This document shows, in pieces, positions 14,398 to 26,617 of a stretch of DNA of 64,000 bases (position 1 is its first letter; each line of letters starts with the position of its first letter). This DNA is from Chiua virens. Lineage: Eukaryota; Basidiomycota; Agaricomycetes; Boletales; Boletaceae. The stretch covers positions 558,001 through 622,000 of the forward strand of contig JAHNUO010000003.1 of the NCBI GenBank assembly GCA_019787685.1, given 5' to 3'. The notes under the pieces were generated by a model. It saw only the letters and a list, made by a program, of their open reading frames with translations, had not been told where the DNA came from and searched no databases. Both the position numbers and the translations under genes were made by a program.

Positions 14398-14667
14398 AAG
14401 TTGCGGGGGACAAGGAAACGAACATGATATTACTTTTCAGTAGGTGTCGTTCTTGTTTGTGGGACAATTTACGCCGGGAATTCGGGTCTTGTTGAAATCC
14501 TTAGACATTACGGTATATAGGGCACATATGACTTGTCATGTATTTTACGTCTTACATGTATTTATGTATGCCATGAATACCATCACGTTCACGAAACAGT
14601 ATGTCTCGCTGATTTACGGTTGCCAGTGAAATCGGCTATGACGTCCCGTGGCATTCTTTGACGGTGA
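14398..14667. other. Short intergenic region between MFS gene and micro-ORF
   Basis: About 270 bp of AT-leaning sequence, presumably the 3' UTR of the MFS gene. No gene seen. Confidence 0.4.
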
Positions 14668-14811
14668 TTAATCGATGCTGTCACGTTTGTCGGCTATGAT
14701 ATCGGTGCGGAGAGAAATCTCATTGGATGGAGATTGGGACGCGGTTACTACAGTGGAATCGGTGTCGGAATCGACGAATTCAGCACTCTCGTACTGACGC
14801 TTGGGCGCCAT
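14668..14811 (-). CDS. 47-residue acidic micro-ORF
   Basis: ATG at 14811 to TAA at 14670-14668 encodes 47 residues. It starts MAPKRQYESAEFVDSDTDST and is Ser/Thr/Asp-rich. It lies head to head with the taspase gene 147 bp away. The composition is more protein-like than chance ORFs nearby, and a canonical-looking start context (GCGCC just inside the ATG) is present. No family is recognised, and it could be the first exon of an otherwise unseen gene. Confidence 0.3.
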   Translation of the reverse strand: MAPKRQYESAEFVDSDTDSTVVTASQSPSNEISLRTDIIADKRDSID

Positions 14812-14958
14812 TGTTGAGATCGAGAGAGTGGTGGAAAGTGTAGTTGATAGTGCTAATCTACTTTACTTCTCAATCATGCGTCCAATCTTTGTTGTGTATT
14901 ATTTTCAAAGTCGCGAGTATCATTGCAAACCACTGTAATTGATTCGCCACATTGAGTC

Positions 14959-16944
14959 ATGAAATCCCCGGATTCCCCATTGATATACTATGTCGCCGTG
15001 CATGGCGGCGCCGGACGTCACAGTAGAGCGTTAGAAAGTCAAGTAAAAACTGCGATGAAACGGTGATTCGTGATACTTGGACTAGTCATCCCGGAAGTTA
15101 TACTAACAAACGAACCCCGTAGTGCATGTACGGAAGCACTCCAAATGGCGTCCAGACCTTCATCGACGACAAGCGCTCTGTCCGTCGTCGAACTGGCGAT
15201 CGCCATTCTCGAAGACGAGGACTGCCTCAACGCAGGTAAGCTATGGATCTGAATGAACGCCATGCCGGACCCCTGATGAAACGCTTCTGGATCGAACGAC
15301 GCGTATCTCTATTCGCGACCCCATTGATTTACAGGCTACGGTTCCAATTTAACATTCGAAGGCGCCGTCGAATGTGATGCTGCCATTATGGACGGGCAGA
15401 CGGGCGACTTTGGGAGTGTGGGTGCTGTCTCGGGTACGTTTTTCTCTTTCACTTTCTCTTGTGATCTTGTGGAACATGGCCGTCTCGATGATCTCATAAC
15501 CCCATCCCTTTTGATCCTTCCGTGCCTTTCACATGACATCGCTGTCGTATCCATCCTCGAATCTGATACTATACTTTTGTGATCGTTGGGTTCGCGATCC
15601 ATATAGGTGTCAGAAACCCGATCAAACTCGCGAGCTGCCGTCCTCGTGCATACGCGTGTGCCTGACAGACTCGGTCGCATCCTACCCTTGTAAGTGAGCC
15701 ATATCACACACTTTCTCCTGACATGGTCCATTGCAAATGAAACGTCAAACGAAATGTATCCCTAGAACCCTGGTCGCCTCGGGCGCGCGGGCGTTTGCGC
15801 AGACGCACGGTATCGAGACGGTCGAGACGGCGCGCATGATCGCACCGCGCGCGACGCAAGACTGGCAACGATGGATGAGACGGTATAACGAGGGAGTCTC
15901 GTCGACCACCGCCGAGCGACACACTGACAGTGGGCGCCCGCATCAGAGCCAAGCCCGAATCCATCGATACCAACAGGCTCCGAAGGACTCTCACAGGATG
16001 CCGAGCATATGATGGAAGACACGGTCGGCGCCATCAGTATGGGACTCGCAAGGGAATCTGGCAGCCTGGGGTATCAAGGTACGTTGATCTCGTTCGATTG
16101 ACTTGCCGAGGTCCTGATGGAAGACGGGCGGTGCTTTGATCGTGTCAGTGGTGGGTTGCTTCTCAAGTATTCCGGCAGAATAGGCGAGGTAAGTCTTCCT
16201 TTGTTTGCGAAATGATAGCGGGAATGACGAGTTGGTTGATTAACTCGAGGCCGCGGCGTTTGGCGCGGGGTGTTGGGCGGAGCAATCGCGGGACGGACGT
16301 TCGGGGATGGCTTGCAGTATATCAGGTGTGGATCACCACCACGGATCTCGATTCATCAATCACAAGGCGCCGATGCTCAGGTGCTGGTGAATACATTGTA
16401 AGAACTGGATTGGCGCGCACAATCGCCGACGTTCTCCGTCCTGGATCTGATGGAGAGGGCGGTACAGAGTCATTGCTTGATGTTCATGAGTTGCTCGTGG
16501 AAACATTATCCAATCGATTTCATGGTGAGCTCTGGACGAATCAAGCACCTTTGATTGATCTGAGGACAGAATACGAGATCCGGTCAAGGCTCGCGGTGAT
16601 GCTCATCCCAATGCTGGTGTCCTATTGATGACAAAAGAAGTGCAGGAACCGGGCGGCGTCATACGTGCGCCAAGCTTGTCATCTTCTTATTGTGGCAGTT
16701 TACTGATGCTACTCTGCCGTTTGATGGTCAGCAAGGTTATGGTGTGGATTTACCACGGAAAGCATGGCAGTCGCATACGCGAGCTCTGAGAGATTTACAC
16801 CAAAGGTATAGAAAGTCTTCTTTTTACGAGTTCAATAATGTTCATAAAGGCTGCAAGGCAAAGATTTTACGTCGTCCCAAAGCCCCGCAACCAGTCGTGA
16901 CTGCTTCGCCCGTATACATCACTGCTTTACCCCTTCACGAGTAG
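14959..16944 (+). CDS. TASP1: Threonine aspartase (taspase-1-like Ntn hydrolase)
   Basis: N-terminal-nucleophile hydrolase of the asparaginase-2 superfamily. It is made as a precursor that cleaves itself just before the catalytic threonine. Start: MKSPDSPLIYYVAVHGGAGRH (the VHGGAG motif). NAGYGSNLTFEG and DAAIMDG follow, then a low-complexity linker. The nucleophile lies in DTVGAIS, with its Thr codon at 16021-16023. Downstream GRIGEAA, GAGCWAEQ and GEYIVRTGLAR match taspase rather than plain asparaginase, and the C-terminus has LWCGFTTESMAVAYASS like human TASP1. Introns fit at about 15064-15121, 15234-15334, 15436-15606, 15691-15765 and further 3'; the last acceptor joins KILRRPKAPQPV to the stop at 16944. 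An extra base near 15634 and other breaks disturb the frame. Confidence 0.82.
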
Positions 16945-17032
16945 ACTGGTTAGGTGAAGATGGACTAGGTCCCTGGGAATTGTAACTTTCTCCCGCGCGG
17001 TAACATCATTGATGACCGGGCGCATGTATCGG

Positions 17033-18428
17033 TTAGGCCTCAGTCCCACCGTTCGTGGAGTGCGGGGTCGACCGCACCGCGCCGTTGTTCAAAATCGCAA
17101 GCGGTTGTGAAGCGCGGGAGTTCGCCAAAGGAGGTGTTGGTCGAGCAGCACTCAGACGTTGAAGCGTCTTTAGTGGGAACTTAGTTCTATCCAATCAGAT
17201 CAATGTGATGTACCATGACACGATTCTACAACAACTGACCTGCAAGTCGAACAAACGGGAACAGGTTGACAGAAGACTGTTGATTGATGTCAGGTATCTC
17301 CGCAGAAACTACAAGTCAGGTACACAGACTTGACAGGCAAACGGAGCAAACGAATCCAATGTCCACAATGTGCTTGTGGCAGAAGCACGCCGCTCTGAAA
17401 TCAATCTTGTCTTGAGTTGGGACGGCGAGGGTTTTGCGAATCGACGGTGGGGAAAGAAAAGACATCTAAGATAGTTCCCGTGAATTGTCCTGCGACGCAA
17501 GATGAAACAGGACGTACAATAAGGTACTGGAGCAACGCGTCGCGGCGTTCGAGATAGATATACGATCCGTTCGTCAGGTGCGCAGCCTGCTGAAGGAAGA
17601 CCGTGTCAGGTCCATATACCTTGCACACGTCGATCGTCACTTTCTGTACCAAGTCTCAGTCATCTCCGCATCACAAAAGGGGTTAAACGAGACACAAACC
17701 AGTTTTTGCGCCGAGAATATGGAGTTCATGATTGGAATATAAGAGGATGACAGGTCCGGCGAGACCGATAAGATTAGAATACGCGGGTCGGGAAGAATGG
17801 TCGGGTCTTCTGCCACATTGGCGCCCGAAGTGGGGTGAGTGATTCGATTGATGTCTAACGAGGAACGATCACATTTAACGCCGTGAAGCAGCTCCCGAAT
17901 TAAACATACAACAGAGTGCCTTGGTCAGTGCACTGACCAAAGCGCACGGCGCTGCATGATGATGATACCACATCAGCGCATCAGCTCTAAAACGAAACAA
18001 GATACAGGCGTACGTTCTTGCTCAAGTTCGCCAAGGGTTTCCATTTCGCGTGTGATCTGTTGGAGAACAGTGGTGTTGACGGTCTTGAAAGGTGGATACG
18101 AATTGGCATCGAGCGGATGCGCGTTGTCGGGCAGGGTCAACGTTTCTGTCGACGAATAGAGCATGACACTATCTCCGTGGTGCGTAGCATTAGCGTAACG
18201 TTATGGCAGTAGTTCTGGTGGTGGCCCTACCGACCTCTTACCAGGCAACGCGCCAAAGACCGCTAAGGTGTTCTCATGCTTGGAAGCGATATGGGCATTC
18301 AAGAAAGCGAGGAGGTGAGAGAGAAAGGTTTCAATAGACAAAGGGTACGGATTGGTAGCCTGTGCGGAGAGATGCCACTGGGACGGGGACAAGTCCACGA
18401 CAACGGAAAGGTGCGAAGCCTTCTCCAT
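17033..18428 (-). CDS. TFB4: TFIIH core subunit TFB4 (p34 homologue)
   Basis: A core TFIIH subunit needed for transcription initiation and nucleotide excision repair. It starts MEKASHLSVVVDLSPSQWHL with the vWA-like Asp-rich strand. The next exons read PGKSVMLYSSTETLTLPD, ALTKALCCM, ITHPTSGANVAEDP, ILILSVSPDLSSSYIPIMNS, and VTIDVCKVYGPDTVFLQQAA. The C-terminal zinc ribbon is spread over small exons: DFRAACFCHKHIVDIGFVCS, then CLS-IFCQPVPVCSTC and RTKFPLKTLQRL. The stop is at 17035-17033. All C4-type cysteines are present. The last ~40 residues (Ala/Pro/Asn-rich) extend beyond the usual end. The gene is convergent with the taspase gene, with only 88 bp between stops. Confidence 0.88.
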
Positions 18429-18446
18429 AATGTGTCACTACCAAAT

Positions 18447-18812
18447 TCAAGTCCTACTGCGTTGCACAAATGTTTGGTTTACGTAATCTGATTCTCCCTC
18501 AAATACACGAGAGGCTACTTCAAGATCCGGGCGAGCCCGAGGCATCTGAGTTGTTGTTTTCGTATTTTCGACCAGAACCGGCACGGTAGGCTTCTGAGTT
18601 TTGCCGTTCAAAAAGAGCAGTGGTGGTTTTCGCGATGGATACGAGGTACCGGTGAATATGAATATCAGCGGGTTACTCACGGCAATAAGAATAAAGCACC
18701 AAAGAGAAACAACCCATCGGCCACTCATGCGCCCAGTTTGAACGCTTTGCCTTTTCTGGGGTATATATCTAATGCATACGCGAGTGCGTTCTTCAGTATT
18801 TCCATCGCTCAC
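18447..18812 (-). CDS. Possible small single-pass membrane protein
   Basis: An open frame of 121 codons in the gap between TFB4 (start 18428) and the complex I gene (stop 18882). An internal ATG at about 18728 would start MSGRWVVSLWCFILIAVSNP, a plausible signal anchor, followed by a short basic/Ser/Thr-rich tail. No family is recognised. It overlaps the expected TFB4 promoter, so it may be only a chance ORF. Confidence 0.25.
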   Translation of the reverse strand: MSDGNTEERTRVCIRYIPQKRQSVQTGRMSGRWVVSLWCFILIAVSNPLIFIFTGTSYPSRKPPLLFLNGKTQKPTVPVLVENTKTTTQMPRARPDLEVASRVFEGESDYVNQTFVQRSRT

Positions 18813-18881
18813 CCTACGACACGGGTATGAAATTTAATTCTATCCATATCCACTGGCAGAGCCCCCAAGCCAGGCGCGGAT

Positions 18882-19556
18882 TCACTTGTAAAGCAACATA
18901 GGGAAGTAAGCATTGGGGTCGTGTGGCGCATCGGGTGCACGCTCCGGTCTCCACCGCCTGAACAGCGTGGGGACCTTGGGAGGCAACTTTGCTTCATTGT
19001 AAATCGGTGTCTCGGAAGCGACGGTGAAAATAGCATGGGTCAAACCCACGACATCCAGGGCCTTCGTGGGCACCTGGGCGGCCTCACCTTCCTTTGGGGC
19101 GGCCACACTGATGTGAACATTAGCTGGGAACAAGGCTGGATCAAGGACATACTTACCACTGAGGTTGGGAATGCTGGATGAGCAAGGTCGACAAGTCTGA
19201 CTGGGTGACCACTGAAAGCTGAGGGTAAGCACGTCGAACATCTCGCTTCCAGTAGGGATTCTGAGCCGGGTCCGACGCTAGTTCGAGTGTCAGTCATGTA
19301 CGTGTGCAGTAGTTTTTCTAGCACCTTTCGTGGAAGGGGTAGAATATTTCTCTGGACGTGAGCCGGGTTGGGGGTATCTGTTCAAGTCTGGATCGGAAGC
19401 CCGGAAGAAATTTCTGGATTCACGACCACCACATCACCTGGTTCAACATCAATGACAAAGCCACTCAATATGTGACTACGACGCACGAAACTTCTTCCAA
19501 AACCCCTTGGGATGTACGTGGTAGAGCGTGGACTCTGCGGCTTTTCTGGTGGCCAT
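18882..19556 (-). CDS. Mitochondrial complex I 21 kDa-type accessory subunit
   Basis: Resembles the fungal NADH:ubiquinone oxidoreductase 21.3 kDa subunit (NUZM in Yarrowia). Start at 19556: MATRKAAESTLYHVHPKGFW. The joined exons give VVVNPEISSGLPI, then DLNRYPQPGSRPEKY and the conserved block DPAQNPYWKRDVRRAYPQLS. QSDLSTLLIQHSQPQ follows, and the protein ends in a Pro/Arg-rich tail (NAYFPMLLYK) at 18882. No classical presequence or membrane helix is obvious. One base appears missing near 19390, between GLPI and DLNRY. Assignment rests on my memory of the PYWKRD..R.YPQLSVV pattern. Confidence 0.7.
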
Positions 19557-20202
19557 GTGCAAGCTTGAGGAACCTCGGGTGGCGGCGGCGGTAAACAGCT
19601 GTAGTGGATGATGTAAGCGACGACATCCAATGATGTGGATTCCGACAATTGACTACCATGACTGTACAATCTGAAACATCATGTCGTTTTGTTCTCAGCC
19701 TCTACAGAAAATGTGACAATTTAAGTGGCTCATATCGCCTCAGTTCAGATGTCTAACATCTTTGCAGTTGCTGTTTAGCAGATTCGTTCGAGTTTTTTTC
19801 ACCTTAAGTTCGACCTCTCCACGTTCTTGTTCACTATTCACAGGTTCTTACTGCCTCCACTTCGTGCGCGGTCACAAACCTCGATACGAGATTTCCCAGA
19901 TCTCGGTGTGAGGGTGGAACCGGGTAGATGACAAGTCGCGTTGCTCCGAATCAACGCAAGATCACGCAATGGGGCTATCACATCATGCTTTCGGCCGCGC
20001 CATCGGTGCTCACACTGTCCGGTGACCGATTTGACATTCTACCACCAAGAATTATAATGTAACGGAAATCATCTCGCTAAGCTCATTTCTTTTCGTTCCC
20101 AACCTCCTGTTATTCCCAGTTGCTCTTGTATAAATTCAGAGCAAGCCCCCTCACATCTCCTCACTGTCACCTCACTCTAGCTCTCTCCTCGTACTACATT
20201 CC
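19557..20202. promoter_or_regulatory. Divergent promoter region, complex I subunit and UPF0643-like gene
   Basis: About 650 bp between two divergent starts. TATAAA occurs at about 20150, some 50 bp before the plus-strand ATG. The rest holds only short shadow ORFs. Confidence 0.35.
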
Positions 20203-21098
20203 AATGGGCTTAATTCTATATCAGCGTCCCAGTGAGTCTATTAATGACTCCCTGTTGGACGACGCGCAACCCGTACGCGACGCCAAAGCCTTCGAACCTC
20301 TGGAGGATGCACAGCCTGCACGTGAGCCGGAGAGGCGCGATCCCCATGTCGTCCCTACTTTCACCACCGAAAGCATAACGAACCCTACCTCTACCATCTT
20401 ATACCTACCTCCCCTTTTGTCTTCTTTACCACAAGATGTCTCCATCCCATCGATCATCGTCGAAAGACAACCAATGGCGACGGACAGCCGATTGCCTAAC
20501 ATCGACCCCGTCTCCCTCTCCTTGCACAAAGCGTTGCATCACTTCCGTCCACTTGCTGAGGGCTATGCCGCTCATCCTTATTCGCTTGCGTTTAACTGGT
20601 CAGAGCTGGACCTCCCAGTGGACGAAGAACGCGAGTGGTACGCTGTTGCCTTCCGAAGCCGTCGTAAGAAAGGCAGTGACAGCGAACGTGAGTAGTCCTA
20701 TGTTTCGAGTCCAAATGTTTCTCACTTCGCATAAAGCGCTTTACGAAGCCGACAGACTAGCACACGAAGAAGCTGTTTCCAACGGAGGGGTAAGTTGTCA
20801 CTCTCTTATTTGCTACACACACTGAATGCACCGATCATTTCCGCGATAGCTTCTCATGTACTGGTATGGCGTTCCTGACCCGCAAACAGGAATGAATCTT
20901 GCAACTTGCATCTGGCAATCGCGAAAGCACGCCATTGCTGCCAACTCACGTCCTCATCACATCCAAGCGATGAAACTCGCCACTGCTTCGTACGAGATAT
21001 ATGCTTTGGAGCGATATAGACTGTCCAAGTTCAAGGGGGAGAAAGGCATTTTCGTGGAAGAATTTAGCGGTCTGGACTGCGGGATGGTGAGGTCTTGA
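20203..21098 (+). CDS. UPF0643-like conserved fungal protein
   Basis: Starts MGLILYQRPSESINDSLLDD with an acidic, disordered N-terminal third. It is followed by HKALHHFRPLAEGYAAHPYS and WSELDLPVDEEREWYAVAF. Introns at about 20690-20736 and 20790-20849 join PLYEADRLAHEEAVSNGG and LLMYWYGVPDPQTGMNL. The C-terminal block (TGMNLATCIWQSRKHA, RPHHIQAMKLA, YEIYALERYRLSK) is strongly protein-like and is the part I associate with the UPF0643 family of uncharacterised fungal proteins. The frame is unbroken to the stop at 21098. Function is unknown. Confidence 0.6.
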
Positions 21099-24000
21099 GG
21101 ACTGTCCCTTATGCTACCGAATATGCCATCGAAGTTACGTTGATATCAACAAATCATAGATTCAAGTTATTCGTTTCATTGCAGTACACATGGCGGTTGA
21201 CGGTATGGTATGAGATTCTTATCGCGAACAGTGATTTCAAATGCGATCAATTCAACGGATCTTCAAGCTATTCCCCCTAAGTAACGTAGTCCTCATGTAA
21301 AAGCCGCCTAGGTGCATCACATGAGGTGCGTACTAGAAGGGATTGCCACCCATTTGAGGTTTGTGCGGAGACGAAAACCTTGTGTTGGCAATCGAACATT
21401 TGTCTCAAACCTCAGCCCAGCCGCTTTATCCAAGCTCTTCGCTTACGGAGTTATAGCGCCGTGCTACATAATAAAGTACGTTTGTGGCCGATGTACATGA
21501 ACTTAACGGCGGACCTCAGCAGCACCCCGGAGTCGAAGCTTGACAGCGTTGAGCGTTGAACGTTGAACCCTGCCACCGCTGAATTTCGAGTGGATTCAGA
21601 CCTCCTGAACAATTTCTGTTGTCTTCAAGACTCAAAAACAAAGACCTGCATCATCTCTCTCCACAAACGGCTTGACTGTACGAAATATCTACACTTACCT
21701 ATATCGTGTCACGCTCAGCGGGACTTACATGATGAATACATTACCAACTCGCGGTGTCGCGGTGTTCAACGTCACTCCAATGGTACCTATTACATGGCGC
21801 TGGGATGTGAAACAACAGGGCTACAATTGCATCTTGTGTGCTGGCACGTCAGAAACATCTGATTTGGGACCAAGGGATAGCAGCCATGGCCGCGTGACGG
21901 CATTGCGGGGTACACCCGAAGTCACGCACCGTGATCTGTTAGGCTGGCACCGGTTCAGACATGCGGTGTCGATTGAAACCATTGGAAGTTCAAAATTCGA
22001 CCGAATCGAATTCATCCCCGCTAACCGTTGGCGGAGTCGAAATGGATCAACCTTTAGGAACTGATCGTCATCCTCAGTGGTAAGCTCGTTTGGTTCCACT
22101 GGCAGCTTGCCCAGATTGGCATGTACATGCCGGTCGTACCGCTGCGGTCAGACAACCGTTATTATACGGAGTTTACGTGTATTCTATCCAACGCCGTTTT
22201 CTTCCGGTGCAGGTAATCTACTTTTCTCGTCCATTCTATAAACTGACCTTGGTTACCAGCCATCGGTCGTGACCGCATCTTGCGCAACGGATCGACTTCA
22301 CTATCAGCGTTAACGCGAGAACGGCCCCTATTATGGATTGGGAATCTCCCCGGTTTTTGTCTAGGACCACGGATTCTATGATGATACATATTATATCCTC
22401 TCCCGTTCGTGTTTTGTTGTTGGCACAACATCCAAAAGGGAGTGCGCGGCGGATACCCGTGTTCTACTTACCCCGCCATCCCATTCCCAGCGAAACAAGG
22501 ATCATTTAATTCATAATCCCCCTAGGCGGCGAATCGCGTTTTCTCAGTCTCAGTCGGAAAACTGAAACGCCGTGGTCGCTGACCCGTCCATACGATCTTT
22601 CGAAGCATGCGCGTTGAGTGCGGCCAGTTTGGTTCCATTGTGTTCCTGAATTGTACCCTGGGATGTCTCCCTTCTCAACATTCAGCCACGACCCCACCAA
22701 GGACTCCAACCTGTGCGTTACGCTAGGTCGCTATTGTAGGACCATCCAACTCTTTAGGTGAGGTTCTTTACGTTCACTTCCTCTGACCACTTTCTAACAC
22801 GTCCTCGGTGGAGGACAGGATTGGTCATTGAGTTGTTTTAGCTCGTCGGCCTGCTCACGGGTAACTCGTAGTGACCATCGGTCAAGATGTTAATACGCTG
22901 GAATTAACCGCAGGTATTCTGGAGAAGAAGGGGCATCCTTCAAGTTGACCTTTGTCCGGTCGGATTGGAATCACCCAAATTGCAAAATGGCAAATGTTTC
23001 AAGCAATGCTTCCTTCCTTCCTCTTCCCTGCGTCGGTTAACAGACGAAAGGTTGACGTTGCCACTTCCCAAGTACAATATATATATTTCCTTGGGGATAA
23101 ACGGTGAGCGATCCTGAACCAATTTCATTTAGGTGGGTATTTGACTTTGGACGACATCGTCAGCAGTATTTACTAACATTCTTTGTCCCTATTCCCTCCG
23201 CTGGATTCTCGTGCGGAGAAAAAAACGACAAGATTTTTACGGTTTCAGAGACAAGTGTGTTGTTGTTTCATTTCAATCGAGCGTGAAACACACTGCCCAA
23301 CCCGGGGCAGTGGCCATCTAGGACGATATACGACTGAATTGACTGCAGGTGGAACACTCTTTCCTCCCGTCTTCTGGTCTCTGGGCCCGTGTAGGGATCT
23401 AACTGACTCGACCTCCGTCTCCTTAACAACTTTATGCAGATTTAACGCCGGCGGATCAGCCCTCCCTCCCTTAATTCACGTCTGCTCAGGCAGTTGAACT
23501 TGAGGATTGGTACCCTAAAGCAACAGCATGTGGCTTGCAACACAACCAGCTTAGATGCGAACGCGCACGGAAACAGGGGACAGAAGTCGATCAATTTGTC
23601 GATCAAGTCACAGTTAGCCTCATCACTGGTGACGCCAATGTTATTAGGTATTGTGTTTTTTATTGAATTCTTACAGTCATGAATGAGATATCAAGAGGAG
23701 TATGAAAACACACCCGATGATCGGTACCTTTCCAGCCTGAAACTCCGAACCGAAAGGGTCGTTATCCCTTCGACTTCATTAGAGGGTGATGAATCGCTTA
23801 GAGCCTGAGGTCATCAAGTCATCTGGGACGTGGCGTATTAGTAAGTGATGAGACGGAATGAAGGTTCGATGGTAATTAGCAACAAGCTTGCTGACAAAAG
23901 TGTCCAGGATCCCCAAATCGAGTTTATATGTGAGATGACAGGGATTCTGACCACACGTCTGTGCATAATGTATAGCGGTCGGATCGCGAGTGAAACGACA

Positions 24001-24210
24001 TCGTGCGTACTAGGATGTCAATTTCAAGTTGTCTATCGTCGCTCGCGTCGACACTTTGGTGAGATCAAGCAGCTGCTCACTAATAAATCACTCTGAGATC
24101 CCGAATAGGTGGGATGCTTACATTGCTTAGAGCATTGACAACATCACGTATGATGGCATGAGACTTTCCAACTGAAGCAATGTACAATGTTACATAACAA
24201 TCCCATTAGT
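21099..24210. other. 3.1-kb stretch without a recognisable gene
   Basis: Lies between two convergent genes. ORFs here are all short, frequently interrupted and low in protein-like composition on both strands. No terminal repeats, reverse transcriptase, transposase or RNA gene was recognised. Two minor sequence features: a short imperfect heptamer repeat (gttgaac/gttgagc) at about 21548-21570 and an alternating TA run at about 23081-23089. Confidence 0.4.
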
Positions 24211-26457
24211 TCATTTCCCCCAAGACTCGATGCTGTCGTGGCTGTTCAGGTTGACGGTAACGTGCGAGCGGGGATAGTTGACGTCATTTTGAACCATGGT
24301 GGTGCGTTTCGACGACTTCAATGGAATCATCCAGGACAATGCGGAAGCCGTCTTGCGAACAGGTATTGCTGACACACCACATAATTGACTCGATCGAACC
24401 TTTTGAGGCGCTCTCGGTGGGGGAACGGACCCGGAGAACTGCTTTATCGGCGTCGAAGGACGTCCTTCCTCAGGTTCCGTTTCACGCCCCCTAATTTGTC
24501 GGAGTCCAGGAAGCTTCAATGAACAACGTCAATGAACCACAGGGTTAAAATGTATTGCACTAGAAGTTTCGGCACCCGTGCACTTACAAGCGGAAGTTTT
24601 TCACTTGTGTCTATGTTTTCTCCATCACCACGAGGCTGAGGACCACCGGCAGCCAGCGAAGGCAAGCCGGGTTGATCTCGGAGCGGAGATAAGAAGACCC
24701 CCGGTGCGAGAGTGAATGCGGAATCTAGTACGTTATTGATCGGCGACGACCAGGGTCCAACCAGGTTGGAGATAGTGCTCGTCATGTTCACGTTGCTAGG
24801 CTGGATAGCGCTTGCATCGTCGAGATAGTAAGCTATCTCCAGGTCTTCCGCAAGAGAAGGAAGTTCTTCGCTGGAGGCACCATACCCTCCCTGATCCACA
24901 GCAAAACGTGTATTCCATCCGCTTTGATCGCCCGCCTGATTGGATATAGCATGTCCAAGCGGGGACGAAGGTGAAATAGACGGTCGGACCGTGATCTTTT
25001 CTTGGGGGCCCGATCGCAAGAACGGGCGCCAGCGAAAGTCAATGGCATTGAGATCCAACTCATAAGATTCGGGGTCGAGAGAATCAGATAACGAAGGATC
25101 TTCTGTCGGTGAATCGAAGTAGACCGGGCGGGAACAAGCGAAAGTAGGCCCTGGAGTCGCATACACGTTGAGCCTATCGTCAGCACCCCGGGACACCTGG
25201 GGGATGTGGCTAATATAGGTCCAAGCTCCTGAAACTTTGAGGGGGGGTCATTGTTTGCTGGAATTAGATTTGAGAAAGTTCGAGCAAATTGTGGCCGTTC
25301 GATCGTATCGGCTAGACGTAAAGGAGACGGTGGTCGTGCTGCAGGATGCGTCATATCAGTGGCTTGGGAAGTCACTCGCTGTGGTGCTGAGACTACAAGT
25401 TCCTGGAAGATGCTGCCAGCGATTGGGCCCTCTCCTGACACGCGAACTGAGGCATAACGGCCCGGGGTCGAGAATGGGACGAGACTAGCTGGCCCGGCAA
25501 GCTGCCGATTTGACAATGCTGGTTCTGCGTAGATGGCTGACGAAACGTTTTTCGAGACATCCAATATACTCTGTGCGCGATAAGCTGCATCGGGAACTTC
25601 CTCTTGTTTATCGAAGTGGGAGAACGCAAATATTTCTTCCTCGTGCGAAACAGCTGGCAAATTCCTAGGAGGAGAGTTGCACTTGGAATTTCTGTTGACA
25701 CGAGAAGGCGAGAGCAATCCCCGCAACGGATGGCCAGCTTCTAAGCTGCAGAACGTGTTGGCAAGCCAACCCGGGAGCGGTTCCTTGGGTGGTTCCTATA
25801 AGTTTAATAGGAAAGATGCTGGAGATCGAACAGAATTGGGCGCATATACGCATACCGCAAGCTTATGGAAACCTCCCGAGTGCTCCCGCGGAAATAGAGA
25901 AGTATTCTTCGTTTTCAACAGGGAGAAATCTTTGCCAAGTTTCCCCGGAAGGTGATTGCTGTATGAATCCACCGGGGTCTTTGGGATGTCGTGGCTGCTG
26001 GTAGAGGAGGTGCCGGAGGACTCGACTCTTTTTCGCGACGGGGCCGGACTGGTGGTTCTGTATGAGAGCAAGGTGTTGACCGATTTGATCATGCGGTCGA
26101 AACGCGTGTTGAGGCCAGCGACTCTTCTTCGCTTCGCTGGCCGGCAATCTGATACACCTGTAGGGATACCGTAAGCCTGAGCATGCCCGGGTGCGCTACG
26201 ATAAGTGTCAGAGCGAGACAGACCGGTTTTGCCGATGTTCGCGGTGATATGCGAAACATTTGTGCTGAGATTCGGTCATGATAAGCCCGACGACCGTCAG
26301 CAATGTCCAACAAACCTTGCCATCGAGTAGCGCGACAGATTTGATGCGGTGTCATCGACGCCCGAGGGCATCGTGTGACGATGTTGCTCGTGGGACAGAT
26401 CGGTGAGCAGTGTGCACTATCATCCTTATCTAAGCGATGGCGCCTTTTACGCGACAT
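24211..26457 (-). CDS. Hypothetical Ser/Pro-rich protein
   Basis: Not recognised. A run of overlapping open frames supports one minus-strand multi-exon gene starting MSRKRRHRLDKDDSAHCSP at 26457. Middle exons are Ser/Thr/Pro-rich (SSGTSSTSSHDIPKTPVDS; then PPRNLPAVSHEEEIFAFSHF at about 25670). A long exon around 25190-24595 contains DSPTEDPSLSDSLDPESYEL and SSEELPSLAEDLEIAYYLDD. A GT at about 24594 and AG near 24519 join LPGLRQIRGRETEPEE. At least one frame change is needed near 25200. Basic N-terminus plus acidic/Ser-rich body suggests a nuclear regulatory or scaffold protein (inference). The 3' end could lie at 24211 or slightly earlier in another frame. Confidence 0.4.
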
Positions 26458-26617
26458 ATGACCGTACGCGATCTGTCATGCATGGGACCGAATTAGAGCA
26501 CTTGGGGAGCCATGCTTGCTCGCATGAGTGCAGCCCACCCATCTCGGCTCTTTGCAACTAAGACCATCGCAGGCGGTAGCGCGACGAGCTTCACTGACCG
26601 TTGACAGACCATATACT
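26458..26617. promoter_or_regulatory. Short divergent promoter, hypothetical gene and gamma-glutamyltranspeptidase
   Basis: Only 160 bp separate the two opposite start codons, so the two genes probably share promoter elements. No specific motif is identified. Confidence 0.35.
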
